The position numbers were made by a program, and so were the translations under genes. Shown here piece by piece: positions 1 to 10,578 of a stretch of 64,000 bases of DNA (positions are counted from its first letter, which is position 1; each line of letters opens with the position of its first letter). Source of the DNA: an uncultured Allomuricauda sp. (GTDB lineage: Bacteria > Bacteroidota > Bacteroidia > Flavobacteriales > Flavobacteriaceae); NCBI RefSeq assembly GCF_937884665.1, contig NZ_CAKZYF010000210.1, forward strand, positions 1 through 64,000, given 5' to 3'. A model generated the notes under the pieces. It did not search any database, was not told the origin of the DNA, and was given only the letters and a program-made list of their open reading frames with translations.

Positions 1-1
1 C

Positions 2-298
2 GATGAACAGATGCCCGTAGTGGTGATTGCCACAAAAAAGGGACATTATGAAAAAGAGGTGAGCAATATACAAGAAATCAAATCAAGAAACGGCCGTATT
101 ATTGCTGTGGTCACTGAGGGTGATGTAACGGTCAAGGAAATGGCGGACCATGTGATCGAAGTTCCCGAAACCATTGAAAGTTTAACTCCTCTATTGACCA
201 CCATTCCCTTGCAATTATTGTCTTATCACATTGCAGTGATGCGGGGTTGCAACGTGGACCAACCCAGAAATCTCGCGAAGTCGGTTACTGTAGAGTGA
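2..298 (+). CDS. glmS: Glutamine-fructose-6-phosphate aminotransferase, C-terminal fragment
   Basis: The reading frame is open from the left edge, so only about the last 98 residues are present. They match the end of the second SIS (sugar isomerase) domain of GlmS, including the closing signature NLAKSVTVE that is nearly invariant in the family. GlmS makes glucosamine-6-phosphate from fructose-6-phosphate and glutamine in the cytoplasm, the first step of UDP-GlcNAc synthesis for peptidoglycan and LPS. The amidotransferase and first SIS domains lie outside the window. A strong intrinsic terminator follows 30 bases after the stop, so this is the end of its transcript. Confidence 0.93.
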   Translation, partial: DEQMPVVVIATKKGHYEKEVSNIQEIKSRNGRIIAVVTEGDVTVKEMADHVIEVPETIESLTPLLTTIPLQLLSYHIAVMRGCNVDQPRNLAKSVTVE

Positions 299-327
299 CC
301 TTCGCAAATTCAGTAATAATGAAAAAG

Positions 328-351
328 GCATCGGAAACGATGCTTTTTTTT
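328..351 (+). terminator. Intrinsic terminator after glmS
   Basis: A perfect 6-bp stem (GCATCG/CGATGC) with a GAAA tetraloop is followed by eight T residues. It ends the glmS transcript and separates it from the TonB-dependent receptor. Confidence 0.9.
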
Positions 352-506
352 GTTAAAAACACATTGAAACCCATTTTTTTTTGGCAAAAAAGTATTATGC
401 ATGAATAATTTTTTTCAATTTTGTAGAAACCGAGCCAAAAAAAATGTATATTCCAAGCTCAAAGTTTTACACATCCTTAAGACTAATTTAACTCAAATTA
501 AAACGA

Positions 507-3272
507 ATGAAAAAACTGATAATCCTTTCCCTGATGCTGTTTGGGGCAGTTTCCTTTGCCCAAACGACAATCAGTGGAAAAGTAGTCGATGAGAACAACG
601 AACCTATTCCGGGCGTCAATGTGGTGCTAGTTGGAAAAGCAGAAGGAACAACTACCGACTTTGATGGGCTTTTTACCTTTAACACTTCTGAAGAACCTCC
701 CTTTCAGCTGCGATTTACCAGCGTAGGTTTTTCGGACTATGTGGCGGACGTGACGGCATATAATCAAACCCTGTCCGTTACCCTGGCAGAATCTTCCACT
801 ATTTTGGATGAAATTGTGATTTCGGCTTCCAGGACACCAGAACGTATCTTTGAATCCCCGGTATCTGTGGAGCGGTTTGGACTCAAAGACATCCAGAATA
901 CTACTGCGGAGTCTTTTTATGGAGGACTCCAAAATTTGAAGGGTGTAGATATAAACACCAACAGTTTAACGTTTCAATCCATTAATACCAGAGGTTTCGC
1001 CACATTTGCGAATACCAGATTCCTTCAGCTAGTGGATGGTATGGATAATTCGGCACCTGGGCTAAACTTCGTTTTGGGGAATTTAGTAGGTATGTCAGAA
1101 TTGGAAGTACAAAGTGTTGAAATTCTTCCCGGTGCTTCTTCCGCTTTATATGGAGCGGGTGCCTTTAATGGGATACTTTTTATGACCAGTAAAAGCCCCT
1201 TTGATTTTCAAGGAATCAGTGCGTACGCAAAAACCGGACTGACGTCACAAGAAGCAGCAGGGGATAATCAATATTATGATTTGGGAATTCGTGCGGCACA
1301 TGCTTTTAGTGATAAGTTGGCGGTAAAAGCTAATTTATCTTTTCTTTCTGGGGAAGATTGGCATGCAATTCGTACTGATGATATCAATAGACCAGGAGCA
1401 GATAGGACCAATCCCGCGTTTGACGGTCTGAATATCTACGGGGACGAAGTTTTTACAACTTTAAATTTTGATACCGCGGCAGGTTTGCCCGCAGGGACCG
1501 TTGGTTCGGCCAGAGTTTCCAGAACGGGATACGAGGAAAGAGATCTTGTAAACTACGGTGCAGAAAGTGTCAAAACCGATTTTTCCGTATACTACAGACC
1601 GTTCGCGGATGATTTTGAGATCATCTACCAAGGTCGAATAGGTAGGGGTAATACCATTTATCAAGGGGCCAACCGTTATGCAGTTCGGGATTTCAATTTG
1701 CAACAGCATAAAATAGAATTTAGGAACGACAACTTCTTTTTAAGAGGATATATTGTTTCTGAAAATGCGGGCAATTCTTATGATACCAGATTCACGGGAA
1801 TCAATATTAACAGGAGATGGAAATCTGATACACAATGGTTCACAGATTATGCGGGAGCATATATTCCAGCATTTTTAGGAGGGATACAACAAGGAGGACT
1901 TTCCAGGGAAGACGCTTCTACGGCTGCCCATGCCATTGCCCGCCAGGCCGCGGACACAGGAAGATTGATTCCTGGGACTCCCGAGTTTCAGTCCGCTTTC
2001 GATGCAGTAACGGCAGACGGTGATTTGACCAGAGGCTCACGATTTATAGATAATACGAAGTTTCGTCATATCAACGGAAATTATAATTTGGCCCACCTCA
2101 TCAACAATTGGGCAGATATCCAGGTAGGAGGCTCTTTTCGAGAGTACGAACTGAATTCGCAAGGAACCATATTTACAGATATAGACGGTCCTATTACCTA
2201 TAATGAATTTGGTGCTTACGCCCAGTTGCAGAAGAAATTTTTGGACGATCGATTGAAATTTACGGGTTCCGTTCGTTATGATAAAAACGAATTCTTTGAT
2301 GGCTTCTTCTCGCCAAGAGTGGCACTCGGCTATACGGCAGGCGAAAACAGACACCATTCCCTTAGGATTTCAGCCCAGCAATGGTTGAGCAATCCGACCT
2401 CGCAGGATTTGGTTATCGGCCTGGACGCGGGTACGGCTATTTTGGTGGGTTCTGCTCCTGATAATTTGGATAGGGATGTCAGAACGTACGATGATGTTAG
2501 TTTAGATGGTCAGAATTTAATTGGACAGTCCTCGGTCCAAATAGTGGGCAGGGCGGCCTATGAAAATGCGTTTTCTCTGAATTCTGTATTGAATGGTACC
2601 CCGGAAGCTGTTACCACACCTGTTGTTCAACCCGAGGAAATCACAACCTTTGAAGCAGGTTATCGTGGTCAGATTGGAAAGTTCACCATCGATTTGAGTG
2701 GATATTACAACCGCTACAGCAATTTTATTACCAATCTGAACGTGTTGGTGCCATATTATGGAACAGCCGGTGATGGAGGACTTTCGCTATTGGCCCTGCA
2801 AAATGGGGACACTCAGGTCTATCAGACCTATACAAACCTTCAAGAAGATGTTGACTCTTGGGGAGGTACAATTGGTATTGACACCAAGATTCTTGGAAAC
2901 TTTGATTTGGGCGTGAACTATACGTATGCCGATTTTGATTTTGATAGAGAACGATTCCCGGATTTCCTTACAAGTTTCAACACACCCGAACACCGCGTGA
3001 AAGCTTCTTTTGGAAATACGGAGTTGTTTAAAAACTTCGGGTTTAACTTCAACTATAGATGGAGTGATAGCTTCTTGTGGGAGGCCACGTTCGCGGTGGG
3101 TGACGTCCCTGCCTATTCGGTTCTGGATGCACAGATAAACTACTCGGTCCCTAGTATAAAATCAGTATTTAAAGCAGGGGGCTCCAATCTTCTTGCAGAT
3201 GAATATTTCCAGGCCGTAGGTACTGGTCTGATAGGTGCGATTTACTATGTTTCTTGGACCGTAAATCCTTAA
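507..3272 (+). CDS. TonB-dependent outer-membrane receptor with carboxypeptidase-regulatory domain
   Basis: This 921-residue protein has a signal peptide (about residues 1-18, cleaved before Gln), a carboxypeptidase-D-regulatory beta-sandwich at about 20-100 (PGVNVVLVG, then TDFDG), a TonB plug at about 110-230 containing VEILPGASSALYGAGAFNG, and a long beta-barrel to the C-terminus. Such receptors import large or scarce nutrients across the outer membrane using TonB-ExbB-ExbD energy. No SusD partner or substrate-specific neighbour lies beside it, so the ligand cannot be named. It is a single-gene transcript, flanked by terminators at 328-351 and 3297-3323. The 208-base upstream region has no exact TAnnTTTG box; CAATTTTG near 417 is one base off. 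Confidence 0.9.
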   Translation: MKKLIILSLMLFGAVSFAQTTISGKVVDENNEPIPGVNVVLVGKAEGTTTDFDGLFTFNTSEEPPFQLRFTSVGFSDYVADVTAYNQTLSVTLAESSTILDEIVISASRTPERIFESPVSVERFGLKDIQNTTAESFYGGLQNLKGVDINTNSLTFQSINTRGFATFANTRFLQLVDGMDNSAPGLNFVLGNLVGMSELEVQSVEILPGASSALYGAGAFNGILFMTSKSPFDFQGISAYAKTGLTSQEAAGDNQYYDLGIRAAHAFSDKLAVKANLSFLSGEDWHAIRTDDINRPGADRTNPAFDGLNIYGDEVFTTLNFDTAAGLPAGTVGSARVSRTGYEERDLVNYGAESVKTDFSVYYRPFADDFEIIYQGRIGRGNTIYQGANRYAVRDFNLQQHKIEFRNDNFFLRGYIVSENAGNSYDTRFTGININRRWKSDTQWFTDYAGAYIPAFLGGIQQGGLSREDASTAAHAIARQAADTGRLIPGTPEFQSAFDAVTADGDLTRGSRFIDNTKFRHINGNYNLAHLINNWADIQVGGSFREYELNSQGTIFTDIDGPITYNEFGAYAQLQKKFLDDRLKFTGSVRYDKNEFFDGFFSPRVALGYTAGENRHHSLRISAQQWLSNPTSQDLVIGLDAGTAILVGSAPDNLDRDVRTYDDVSLDGQNLIGQSSVQIVGRAAYENAFSLNSVLNGTPEAVTTPVVQPEEITTFEAGYRGQIGKFTIDLSGYYNRYSNFITNLNVLVPYYGTAGDGGLSLLALQNGDTQVYQTYTNLQEDVDSWGGTIGIDTKILGNFDLGVNYTYADFDFDRERFPDFLTSFNTPEHRVKASFGNTELFKNFGFNFNYRWSDSFLWEATFAVGDVPAYSVLDAQINYSVPSIKSVFKAGGSNLLADEYFQAVGTGLIGAIYYVSWTVNP

Positions 3273-3285
3273 AAAAACAGAATAA

Positions 3286-4944
<1,659 letters not shown>

Positions 4945-5021
4945 GTAATGTATTTGGCAATAATAATGGCTTTGAACCCAAAAAAGTGCGAAGCTGATTT
5001 TCAATATTGGATGCTTAAAAT

Positions 5022-5300
5022 ATGTATTTAGAAATTGTATCACCGGAAGCGACACTCTTCGCAGGAGAGGTTACTTCAGTTACCTTACCGGGAATCGATG
5101 GTGAATTCCAGATGCTTCAGGATCATGCACCTCTAGTTTCTTTGTTAGGTGAAGGAGATGTAAAAATACAAGGGAATGTCGAGATTCATGAGGATTTCCA
5201 ATCCAAGTTTACCAAGACGAACGATGGCGCCACACTACTCGCAATAAACAGTGGGACAGTGGAAATGAAAGACAATAAAGTAATCGTACTGGCTGACTGA
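5022..5300 (+). CDS. atpC: F1Fo ATP synthase subunit epsilon (short form)
   Basis: This 92-residue protein has the N-terminal beta-sandwich of the epsilon subunit (start MYLEIVSPEATLFAGEV, then PGIDGEFQMLQDHAPLVS). Epsilon forms the central stalk with gamma and couples F1 to the c-ring. The E. coli-type subunit has about 130-140 residues; here the C-terminal two-helix regulatory domain is absent, so inhibition by an extended epsilon C-terminus is not possible. Short epsilon subunits are common in Bacteroidota. It lies 77 bases after atpD in the same unit, closed by the terminator at 5329-5358. Confidence 0.95.
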   Translation: MYLEIVSPEATLFAGEVTSVTLPGIDGEFQMLQDHAPLVSLLGEGDVKIQGNVEIHEDFQSKFTKTNDGATLLAINSGTVEMKDNKVIVLAD

Positions 5301-5328
5301 TTTTCTTGGCTTCTTGCAGAATGTTTAT

Positions 5329-5358
5329 AAAACCGCTTTTCTCAAAAAGTGGTTTTTT
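5329..5358 (+). terminator. Intrinsic terminator after atpC
   Basis: Stem AAACCGCTTTT/AAAAAGTGGTTT (with one G-T pair) around a CTC loop, followed by T residues. It lies between atpC and the oppositely oriented protease gene and could work for both. Confidence 0.8.
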
Positions 5359-5367
5359 GTTCATTTC

Positions 5368-6723
5368 TTAATCATAGACAATAGTGACCGTATTAGCCGC
5401 TATTCTTTTGAGTTCTTTGGAATAAGCAATAAATCGATACGTCCCTTTTTCAGTAAAGGTAAAAGAGAAATACGTATTGTCGCCGGTGGCCTGTGAAGCT
5501 ACCTTGAAGTCCTTGTATTTTTTAAAAACACCATTTTTCTTTTTGTCCACTAAGATTGAAACACTTTCGGTTCTTAGCTTACCGGGATAACAATCCACAA
5601 ATCCCCAAACAATTCCACCCTTTTTTCTGGATATGGTAAAGGAAGAATACTGTTTTGATTTTGGTGGGAGCATGTTGTTGTTGGCCTTTGGAGAAACATT
5701 GGAAAAGTAGATTTTTGCGCTGGAATAGTCTACGGTAGAACTAGAGCCCGAGGATGCACCAGCACCTTTGTTGATTTCCGCCAATGGTTTCATATACTGT
5801 TTTTTGCCGGTAACTGTATTAATGCTGAATGCCCTTTTTGGACTTTTCAGTCCTTTCGCCTTTAGTTTATCCAAAGTCTTTGAATCGCTTGCAGCTATGT
5901 AGTACATACCATTTACTCCACCAACAAGTCCAATGCCCGTGGCAACGCCTTTTGATGTTGCTATGCCAATCGCTTTGTTCTCTTCATTAAAAACCGGACC
6001 TCCACTATTGCCAGGATGTATCTCCGCATCAGTTTTCATATAGCCGTAGTCATTATTGAAAACGAAATCGAAACCGCTCATAATACCCAGGCTGAGCGTG
6101 CTTAAATCTCGGAGCATCACATCAGCTCCCCCTTTGATTTGCGCCGGGTATCCAAAAACACAAAACTGTTCTCCTTGAGTGACCTTATCCGAATCCCCTA
6201 AAGGAATCGCGGTAAACCTAAATCCGCTGGTTCTTCCTGCTTCATCGCTTACGATTCGAAGCAAAGCTCCGTCGAATGCTCCCATGCCGATGGAGACCAC
6301 TTCTGCATTGTAAAGCTTGTAGTCGTTCTCGGAATTTCCAGTAAAGACTTGGACCAGGGGTACGGGATATCCCGAGCGATACGCCTTGATAAAGTTTTTA
6401 TTGTTAATCAGTTTTTCCGAGTAAGGTGCAAAACCTGCCCTCTTTTTTCCTGTGGAATCGTAATAATCATAATCCAAATATCCCGTTACACAAGATTCCA
6501 CTACGTGCCTATTGGTAAAAATATACCCGTCTTCCGTCACAAAAAATCCCGAGCCGCGACTAAGATATCCATACCCGGGCTTTTTCTTTTCCAGTTCGGC
6601 GTCAAACAATATGATTTTGACGATACCATCTTTGTAGTTGGAGGCTATGTATTTGGTGTTGAGCTGTGCCGAAGAAGTGAAGACAAATAAGGTGGTGAGG
6701 ATGAAGGCTGAAAAAAATCGCAT
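5368..6723 (-). CDS. Secreted trypsin-like serine protease
   Basis: This 451-residue protein has a signal peptide (residues 1-19) and a chymotrypsin/HtrA-like fold with a complete triad: His73 (TNRHVVE), Asp151 (AFDGALL) and Ser240 in the GNSGGP motif. It should act in the periplasm or outside the cell. After the protease domain (to about residue 300) comes a Ser/Gly-rich linker near 330 and a C-terminal beta-rich domain of about 100 residues that I do not recognise; there is no PDZ domain, so it is not a standard DegP. A TTG three codons upstream is also open, but ATG at 6723 gives a normal signal peptide. Substrate unknown. It is convergent with atpC. Confidence 0.85.
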   Translation of the reverse strand: MRFFSAFILTTLFVFTSSAQLNTKYIASNYKDGIVKIILFDAELEKKKPGYGYLSRGSGFFVTEDGYIFTNRHVVESCVTGYLDYDYYDSTGKKRAGFAPYSEKLINNKNFIKAYRSGYPVPLVQVFTGNSENDYKLYNAEVVSIGMGAFDGALLRIVSDEAGRTSGFRFTAIPLGDSDKVTQGEQFCVFGYPAQIKGGADVMLRDLSTLSLGIMSGFDFVFNNDYGYMKTDAEIHPGNSGGPVFNEENKAIGIATSKGVATGIGLVGGVNGMYYIAASDSKTLDKLKAKGLKSPKRAFSINTVTGKKQYMKPLAEINKGAGASSGSSSTVDYSSAKIYFSNVSPKANNNMLPPKSKQYSSFTISRKKGGIVWGFVDCYPGKLRTESVSILVDKKKNGVFKKYKDFKVASQATGDNTYFSFTFTEKGTYRFIAYSKELKRIAANTVTIVYD

Positions 6724-6881
6724 TACGATCAATAGATTATAGGTTGATAACTATCTTCTAATTTAAGAATTTTAACCAAAATTGGAATCTTGTGGGTGCA
6801 AGTAATTTCTTTTTTCTGGTCCCATTTAATTAAAGCAACTTGAATTCTTTTCTTTGTATAACGACGTATCGGTAAAGAAAT

Positions 6882-6889
6882 TACCTTTG
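6882..6889 (+). promoter_or_regulatory. -7 promoter element for the bioF operon
   Basis: TACCTTTG matches TAnnTTTG and ends four bases before the first ATG of bioF (6894). Transcription would begin at or just after that ATG, which favours a leaderless or very short-leader mRNA or use of the second ATG at 6900. Confidence 0.6.
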
Positions 6890-6893
6890 ATTT

Positions 6894-8051
6894 ATGCCAA
6901 TGTTTCCCGAAAAGCTTAACAAAAAATTGAGGAACAGAATCCAGGAAGATGCCTTTAGGGAGTTGCCGGTAAAACAGGAACTGGTGGATTTTGCATCGAA
7001 CGATTACTTGGGATTTTCAGGTGTGCCGGCTATTTTGCGCCTGACCGAAGAATGTATTCAACGTGGGCCGGTAAAACAAAATGGTTCCACAGGTTCCCGA
7101 CTTTTGACAGGGAATCATGCTTTGTACAACACATTGGAAACGTTTTTGTCCAGCTACCATGAATCAGAATCGGCCCTAGTTTTCAATTCTGGTTATGATG
7201 CCAACGTCGGGTTTTTTTCATCCGTTCCCCAAAGGGGAGATATTGTTTTATATGATGAACTGGTACACGCCAGTATTCGGGATGGCATCTCTATGGGGAA
7301 CGCCAAAAGTTATAATTTTTCCCATAATGATTTGGATGCCCTGAAAGTTAAGACGAAAAAGGTGCTACGGACACAGCCTAAGCATAATGCTCCCGAAGTT
7401 TATGTAGTTACCGAGTCTGTTTTTTCCATGGATGGTGATTCTCCCAAACTCAAAGGTTTTGCGGATTTCTGTACCCAAAATGGATTTCATTTGATCGTGG
7501 ATGAGGCTCATGCCACAGGCGTATTTGGAAAAGGATGTGTTCAGCAAATGGAAATGGCAGATGCAATTTTTGCAAGAATTATCACTTTTGGAAAAGCTTT
7601 GGGAACTCATGGAGCAGCAGTTTTAGGCAATAAGACCTTGCGGGATTATCTGGTGAACTTTGCGCGAAGCTTTATTTATACCACTGCGATGTCCCCACAT
7701 GCTGTCGCGACTATCTTGGGCAGTTATCAGTTCTTGGATAAAAAAGGCGCCCAATTGCAGGAGGAGCTTCATGGGAACATCAGTCTTTTTAGAAAACAAG
7801 TACGAGCGCTTGGGCTTCAGGACCATTTTATTGCAAGCCATTCGGCGATACATTGCATACGGGTTCCTGGAAATGAAAAGGTAAAGGCATTGTCCCGGAA
7901 ACTCAACGAAAAAGGTTTTAGTGTCAAACCAATACTATCGCCTACCGTGAAAAAGGGAGAAGAACGACTTCGTTTTTGCCTGCACAGCTATAACACCAAG
8001 AAGGAGATAACCCAGGTTTTAGAACTCGTAAAGGCATTCATCATCCCATGA
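6894..8051 (+). CDS. bioF: 8-amino-7-oxononanoate synthase
   Basis: This 385-residue PLP enzyme of the alpha-oxoamine synthase family condenses pimeloyl thioester with L-alanine in the first committed ring-forming step of biotin synthesis. Visible motifs are NGSTGSRLLTGN (residues 63-74), DEAHATG (203-209, with the PLP-binding Asp and His) and the Schiff-base lysine Lys234 in TFGKALGTHG. Neighbouring bioD, bioA and bioB support biotin rather than another oxoamine pathway. The stop overlaps the next start (ATGA), so the two are translationally coupled. ATG at 6900 is an alternative start suggested by the promoter position. Confidence 0.93.
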   Translation: MPMFPEKLNKKLRNRIQEDAFRELPVKQELVDFASNDYLGFSGVPAILRLTEECIQRGPVKQNGSTGSRLLTGNHALYNTLETFLSSYHESESALVFNSGYDANVGFFSSVPQRGDIVLYDELVHASIRDGISMGNAKSYNFSHNDLDALKVKTKKVLRTQPKHNAPEVYVVTESVFSMDGDSPKLKGFADFCTQNGFHLIVDEAHATGVFGKGCVQQMEMADAIFARIITFGKALGTHGAAVLGNKTLRDYLVNFARSFIYTTAMSPHAVATILGSYQFLDKKGAQLQEELHGNISLFRKQVRALGLQDHFIASHSAIHCIRVPGNEKVKALSRKLNEKGFSVKPILSPTVKKGEERLRFCLHSYNTKKEITQVLELVKAFIIP

Positions 8052-8434
8052 AAAAAGAATTTTCCACATTGGGAACCTTTGAATTTCCAGCCGACGTTCA
8101 AATAATTAAGGGAAGATTGGAGTCTGAGGGGATACCGGTTTTTTTAAGGGATGAAACCACGATAAACTCCGATCCCTCAATAAGTTCGGCCATCGGAGGG
8201 GTCAAGTTACAGGTATATACCGTGGATCGTGAAAGGGCCCAACTGATATTTGATGAAATACGGAACTACGCTACAGATAAAGCGGGCAATTTGATTATAT
8301 GTCCCAACTGCAAGGCGACCAAATCTGAAATCTATTATTCACGAAGTACCATTTTCTATAAACTTTTTCCTTTTTTTGAACCTAAAAAATACAGATGTAT
8401 GCACTGTAACTTTATCACAAGACCCTCAACATGA
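8048..8434 (+). CDS. DUF2007-like protein with C-terminal zinc ribbon
   Basis: This 128-residue cytoplasmic protein has an N-terminal DUF2007-like domain (about residues 1-75: KGRLESEGIPVFLRDE, then GGVKLQVY and a C-terminal helix), a family proposed to be a small ligand-binding or signal module. Two CxxC pairs at Cys85/88 and Cys117/120 could bind one zinc ion. It overlaps bioF and bioD by four bases each (ATGA on both sides), so it is made together with biotin enzymes, yet no biotin step is known for it. Function unknown; a regulatory or scaffold role is inference from position only. Confidence 0.75.
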   Translation: MKKEFSTLGTFEFPADVQIIKGRLESEGIPVFLRDETTINSDPSISSAIGGVKLQVYTVDRERAQLIFDEIRNYATDKAGNLIICPNCKATKSEIYYSRSTIFYKLFPFFEPKKYRCMHCNFITRPST

Positions 8435-9045
8435 TCGTGTTTATAACAGGAATATCCACAGAGGTGGGCAAGACCTTAGCATCAGCCATAGTTGTGGAGG
8501 CTTTGGAGGCGGATTATTGGAAACCAATTCAGGCAGGTGATTTGGACCGTTCCGATAGCCATAAAATTGGTCAACTCGTGTCTAACCCGAAAAGTAGGAT
8601 ACATCCCAATACGTACGCCCTAAACACCCCTATGAGCCCGCACGCTGCTGCGGAAATTGACGGTGTATCGATTGATTTAAAGAAAATTGTTCCTCCCGAA
8701 ACCCAGAACCATTTGGTCATAGAAGGCGCAGGGGGATTATTGGTTCCCTTAAATGAAACTGATACCATAAATGACCTGATACTTCCCGAGTACAAGGTAA
8801 TTGTGGTTTCACGACATTACTTGGGAAGTATAAACCACACCTTGCTCACCGTTGAAAGATTGCAGAGGAAAAATCAAGCTATCGGCATAATCTTTAGCGG
8901 GGATGCCCATCCCACTACAGAAGATATCATTTTGAAAAAAACAAAAGTTGCTTGTATAGGAAGGATAAATGAAGAAAAAAATATAGACAGAAGGATCGTA
9001 AAAAGGTATGCCTCAGAATTCAAATCCAATTTGTTATCAATCTAA
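8431..9045 (+). CDS. bioD: Dethiobiotin synthase
   Basis: This 204-residue P-loop enzyme converts 7,8-diaminopelargonate, CO2 and ATP to dethiobiotin. The modified P-loop GISTEVGKT is at residues 7-15, WKPIQAGD carries the substrate lysine near 33, and EGAGGLLVPL matches the family's second phosphate/substrate loop. It is the third gene of the bioF unit, coupled by ATGA. Its last nine bases overlap the end of the antisense glycosyltransferase gene. Confidence 0.93.
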   Translation: MIVFITGISTEVGKTLASAIVVEALEADYWKPIQAGDLDRSDSHKIGQLVSNPKSRIHPNTYALNTPMSPHAAAEIDGVSIDLKKIVPPETQNHLVIEGAGGLLVPLNETDTINDLILPEYKVIVVSRHYLGSINHTLLTVERLQRKNQAIGIIFSGDAHPTTEDIILKKTKVACIGRINEEKNIDRRIVKRYASEFKSNLLSI

Positions 9046-10518
9046 ACGCTGATAAATAAGTCCACTGTCCACAGTATGTATTAAAATGTAGTGCGCTTCC
9101 AAATACGAATCAATATACTGATTGAGGTCTTCGCGTTTTTTATCGAATATCCGTTTCCCTTTCCGCGCGATGAGAAGCTTTGGTCTGATATCCTCCAAAA
9201 TATAACGCAGTTCCTGCATTGCGGTTTCTCTTGGGTTGTCCATGTAAGGAAACAACTCTTCCCGGGTAATATTGCTGGGATGTGTCGCGGCAACAGTGGG
9301 AGGCGATGCATCCATCAACCAATACCCAATATGATATTCCGTAAAAAACGCAGTAGCGTTCCCCAAATCATTTGCTTTAAGGTACCGGGGCACTTCAACA
9401 CCTTCCCCGTTAAAAAATGTTCCTTTTTCCAATCTATTGGCAATGATATTGCCATACTCCAAATAAGCTTCCATAGGCAGTAGTGCCAGGAAAAGGAGCA
9501 AAGGTTGGAACTTGGGCTTTATTTTAGGGAGCTTATCCACCAGAATCCCAACCGGGACCACAATAAAGGGATATAACTGGATAAGATAGTGTCCGTTTAC
9601 CTTGCCCGTTTGGATAAAGGACAGAACCACCCCTAAAAAAGTAACCAACAGTACTTGGATTGTCTTAAGATTATAGCGTAGAAGGCTCTTCTTATAGGTT
9701 ATACCGAAAAATAGAAACACAGCAATGACCAAGGGGAGTATTTTTAACGGAGAATGGTATTTGGATTTCGAATATGCGATGGGGGCCTCAAAAATAGATT
9801 TCCACCAGATGGCAAAGCTCCCCTCCAGATAATAGGGAAGGGCGGTAAGACCTATCAACAGCGCAGTGCCCAATCCCATAAGAAAGAGTCTGGTAAGCCC
9901 ATTGTACAAAGTCTTTTCCTTGACAAAGTACCAAACTAAATAAATACCAAGAGCAAGAAGCGGGTAGGCCATGTTCAACTTGGACATAATGGATAATCCA
10001 AATAGAACGCCCGCCCCAAAATGCCAGAACATCGGCTTTTTTGAAAGCAAAATATAGACTCCGAAAGTAAAGAAAAACGTGCTGATGTGTTCAGACATCA
10101 CGCCTTGTAAACTTCCAAACAGACTTAAAAGACAAACGCAGCCCATGGCACTCCAAAAGCTTATTTTGGGAGAAGTGACCCGCAACCCTATCAAATAGGT
10201 GAAAAAGGCCGTAAGTGCTACCAGTAAAGCGCCAAATAGGCGAATAGCGATAAAGCTTTTCCCAAAAATCGTGATGATGGAGGCAAAAAATAAAAAAGTG
10301 ATGGGGGGCTTTAAATCCCAAAGATGGGTATAGGGCAAATGACCGTTTACCCAAGACTGCCCCATAATAATGAAAGTACTTTCGTCCCGGTCCACATAAT
10401 CCCTGAAAAAAAAGGGAAACCGAATAAACAAGGTCACCAAAACAAGAACCAGCAGTACATTTTGCCAAGATAGCTTTTGGTAATTTGGGGTTAGGACGCG
10501 AAGGACGTTATCAAACAA
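9037..10518 (-). CDS. Membrane glycosyltransferase, GT39/ArnT-like
   Basis: This 493-residue integral membrane protein has about ten hydrophobic helices, preceded by a short cytoplasmic segment. The first extracytoplasmic loop carries RDYVDRDESTF, the acidic motif typical of PMT/ArnT-type (GT-C) glycosyltransferases that use polyprenyl-phosphate sugars. Substrate and acceptor cannot be told from sequence. The only upstream start in frame is TTG at 10518. It lies antisense between bioD and bioA, overlapping bioD by nine bases and divergent from bioA, which suggests it was inserted into, or trapped within, the biotin locus. The soluble C-terminal part is about 120 residues. Confidence 0.8.
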   Translation of the reverse strand: MFDNVLRVLTPNYQKLSWQNVLLVLVLVTLFIRFPFFFRDYVDRDESTFIIMGQSWVNGHLPYTHLWDLKPPITFLFFASIITIFGKSFIAIRLFGALLVALTAFFTYLIGLRVTSPKISFWSAMGCVCLLSLFGSLQGVMSEHISTFFFTFGVYILLSKKPMFWHFGAGVLFGLSIMSKLNMAYPLLALGIYLVWYFVKEKTLYNGLTRLFLMGLGTALLIGLTALPYYLEGSFAIWWKSIFEAPIAYSKSKYHSPLKILPLVIAVFLFFGITYKKSLLRYNLKTIQVLLVTFLGVVLSFIQTGKVNGHYLIQLYPFIVVPVGILVDKLPKIKPKFQPLLLFLALLPMEAYLEYGNIIANRLEKGTFFNGEGVEVPRYLKANDLGNATAFFTEYHIGYWLMDASPPTVAATHPSNITREELFPYMDNPRETAMQELRYILEDIRPKLLIARKGKRIFDKKREDLNQYIDSYLEAHYILIHTVDSGLIYQRLD

Positions 10519-10578
10519 ATTGATAGCTGGGTTTTTGGCGATTAATTATCATCTTTGCAAGATAGATAAAATGAAGGT

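Noticed and set aside
5314-5496. Short plus-strand frame after atpC
   Set aside because: It spans the terminator and the 3' end of the antisense protease gene and has no family similarity.
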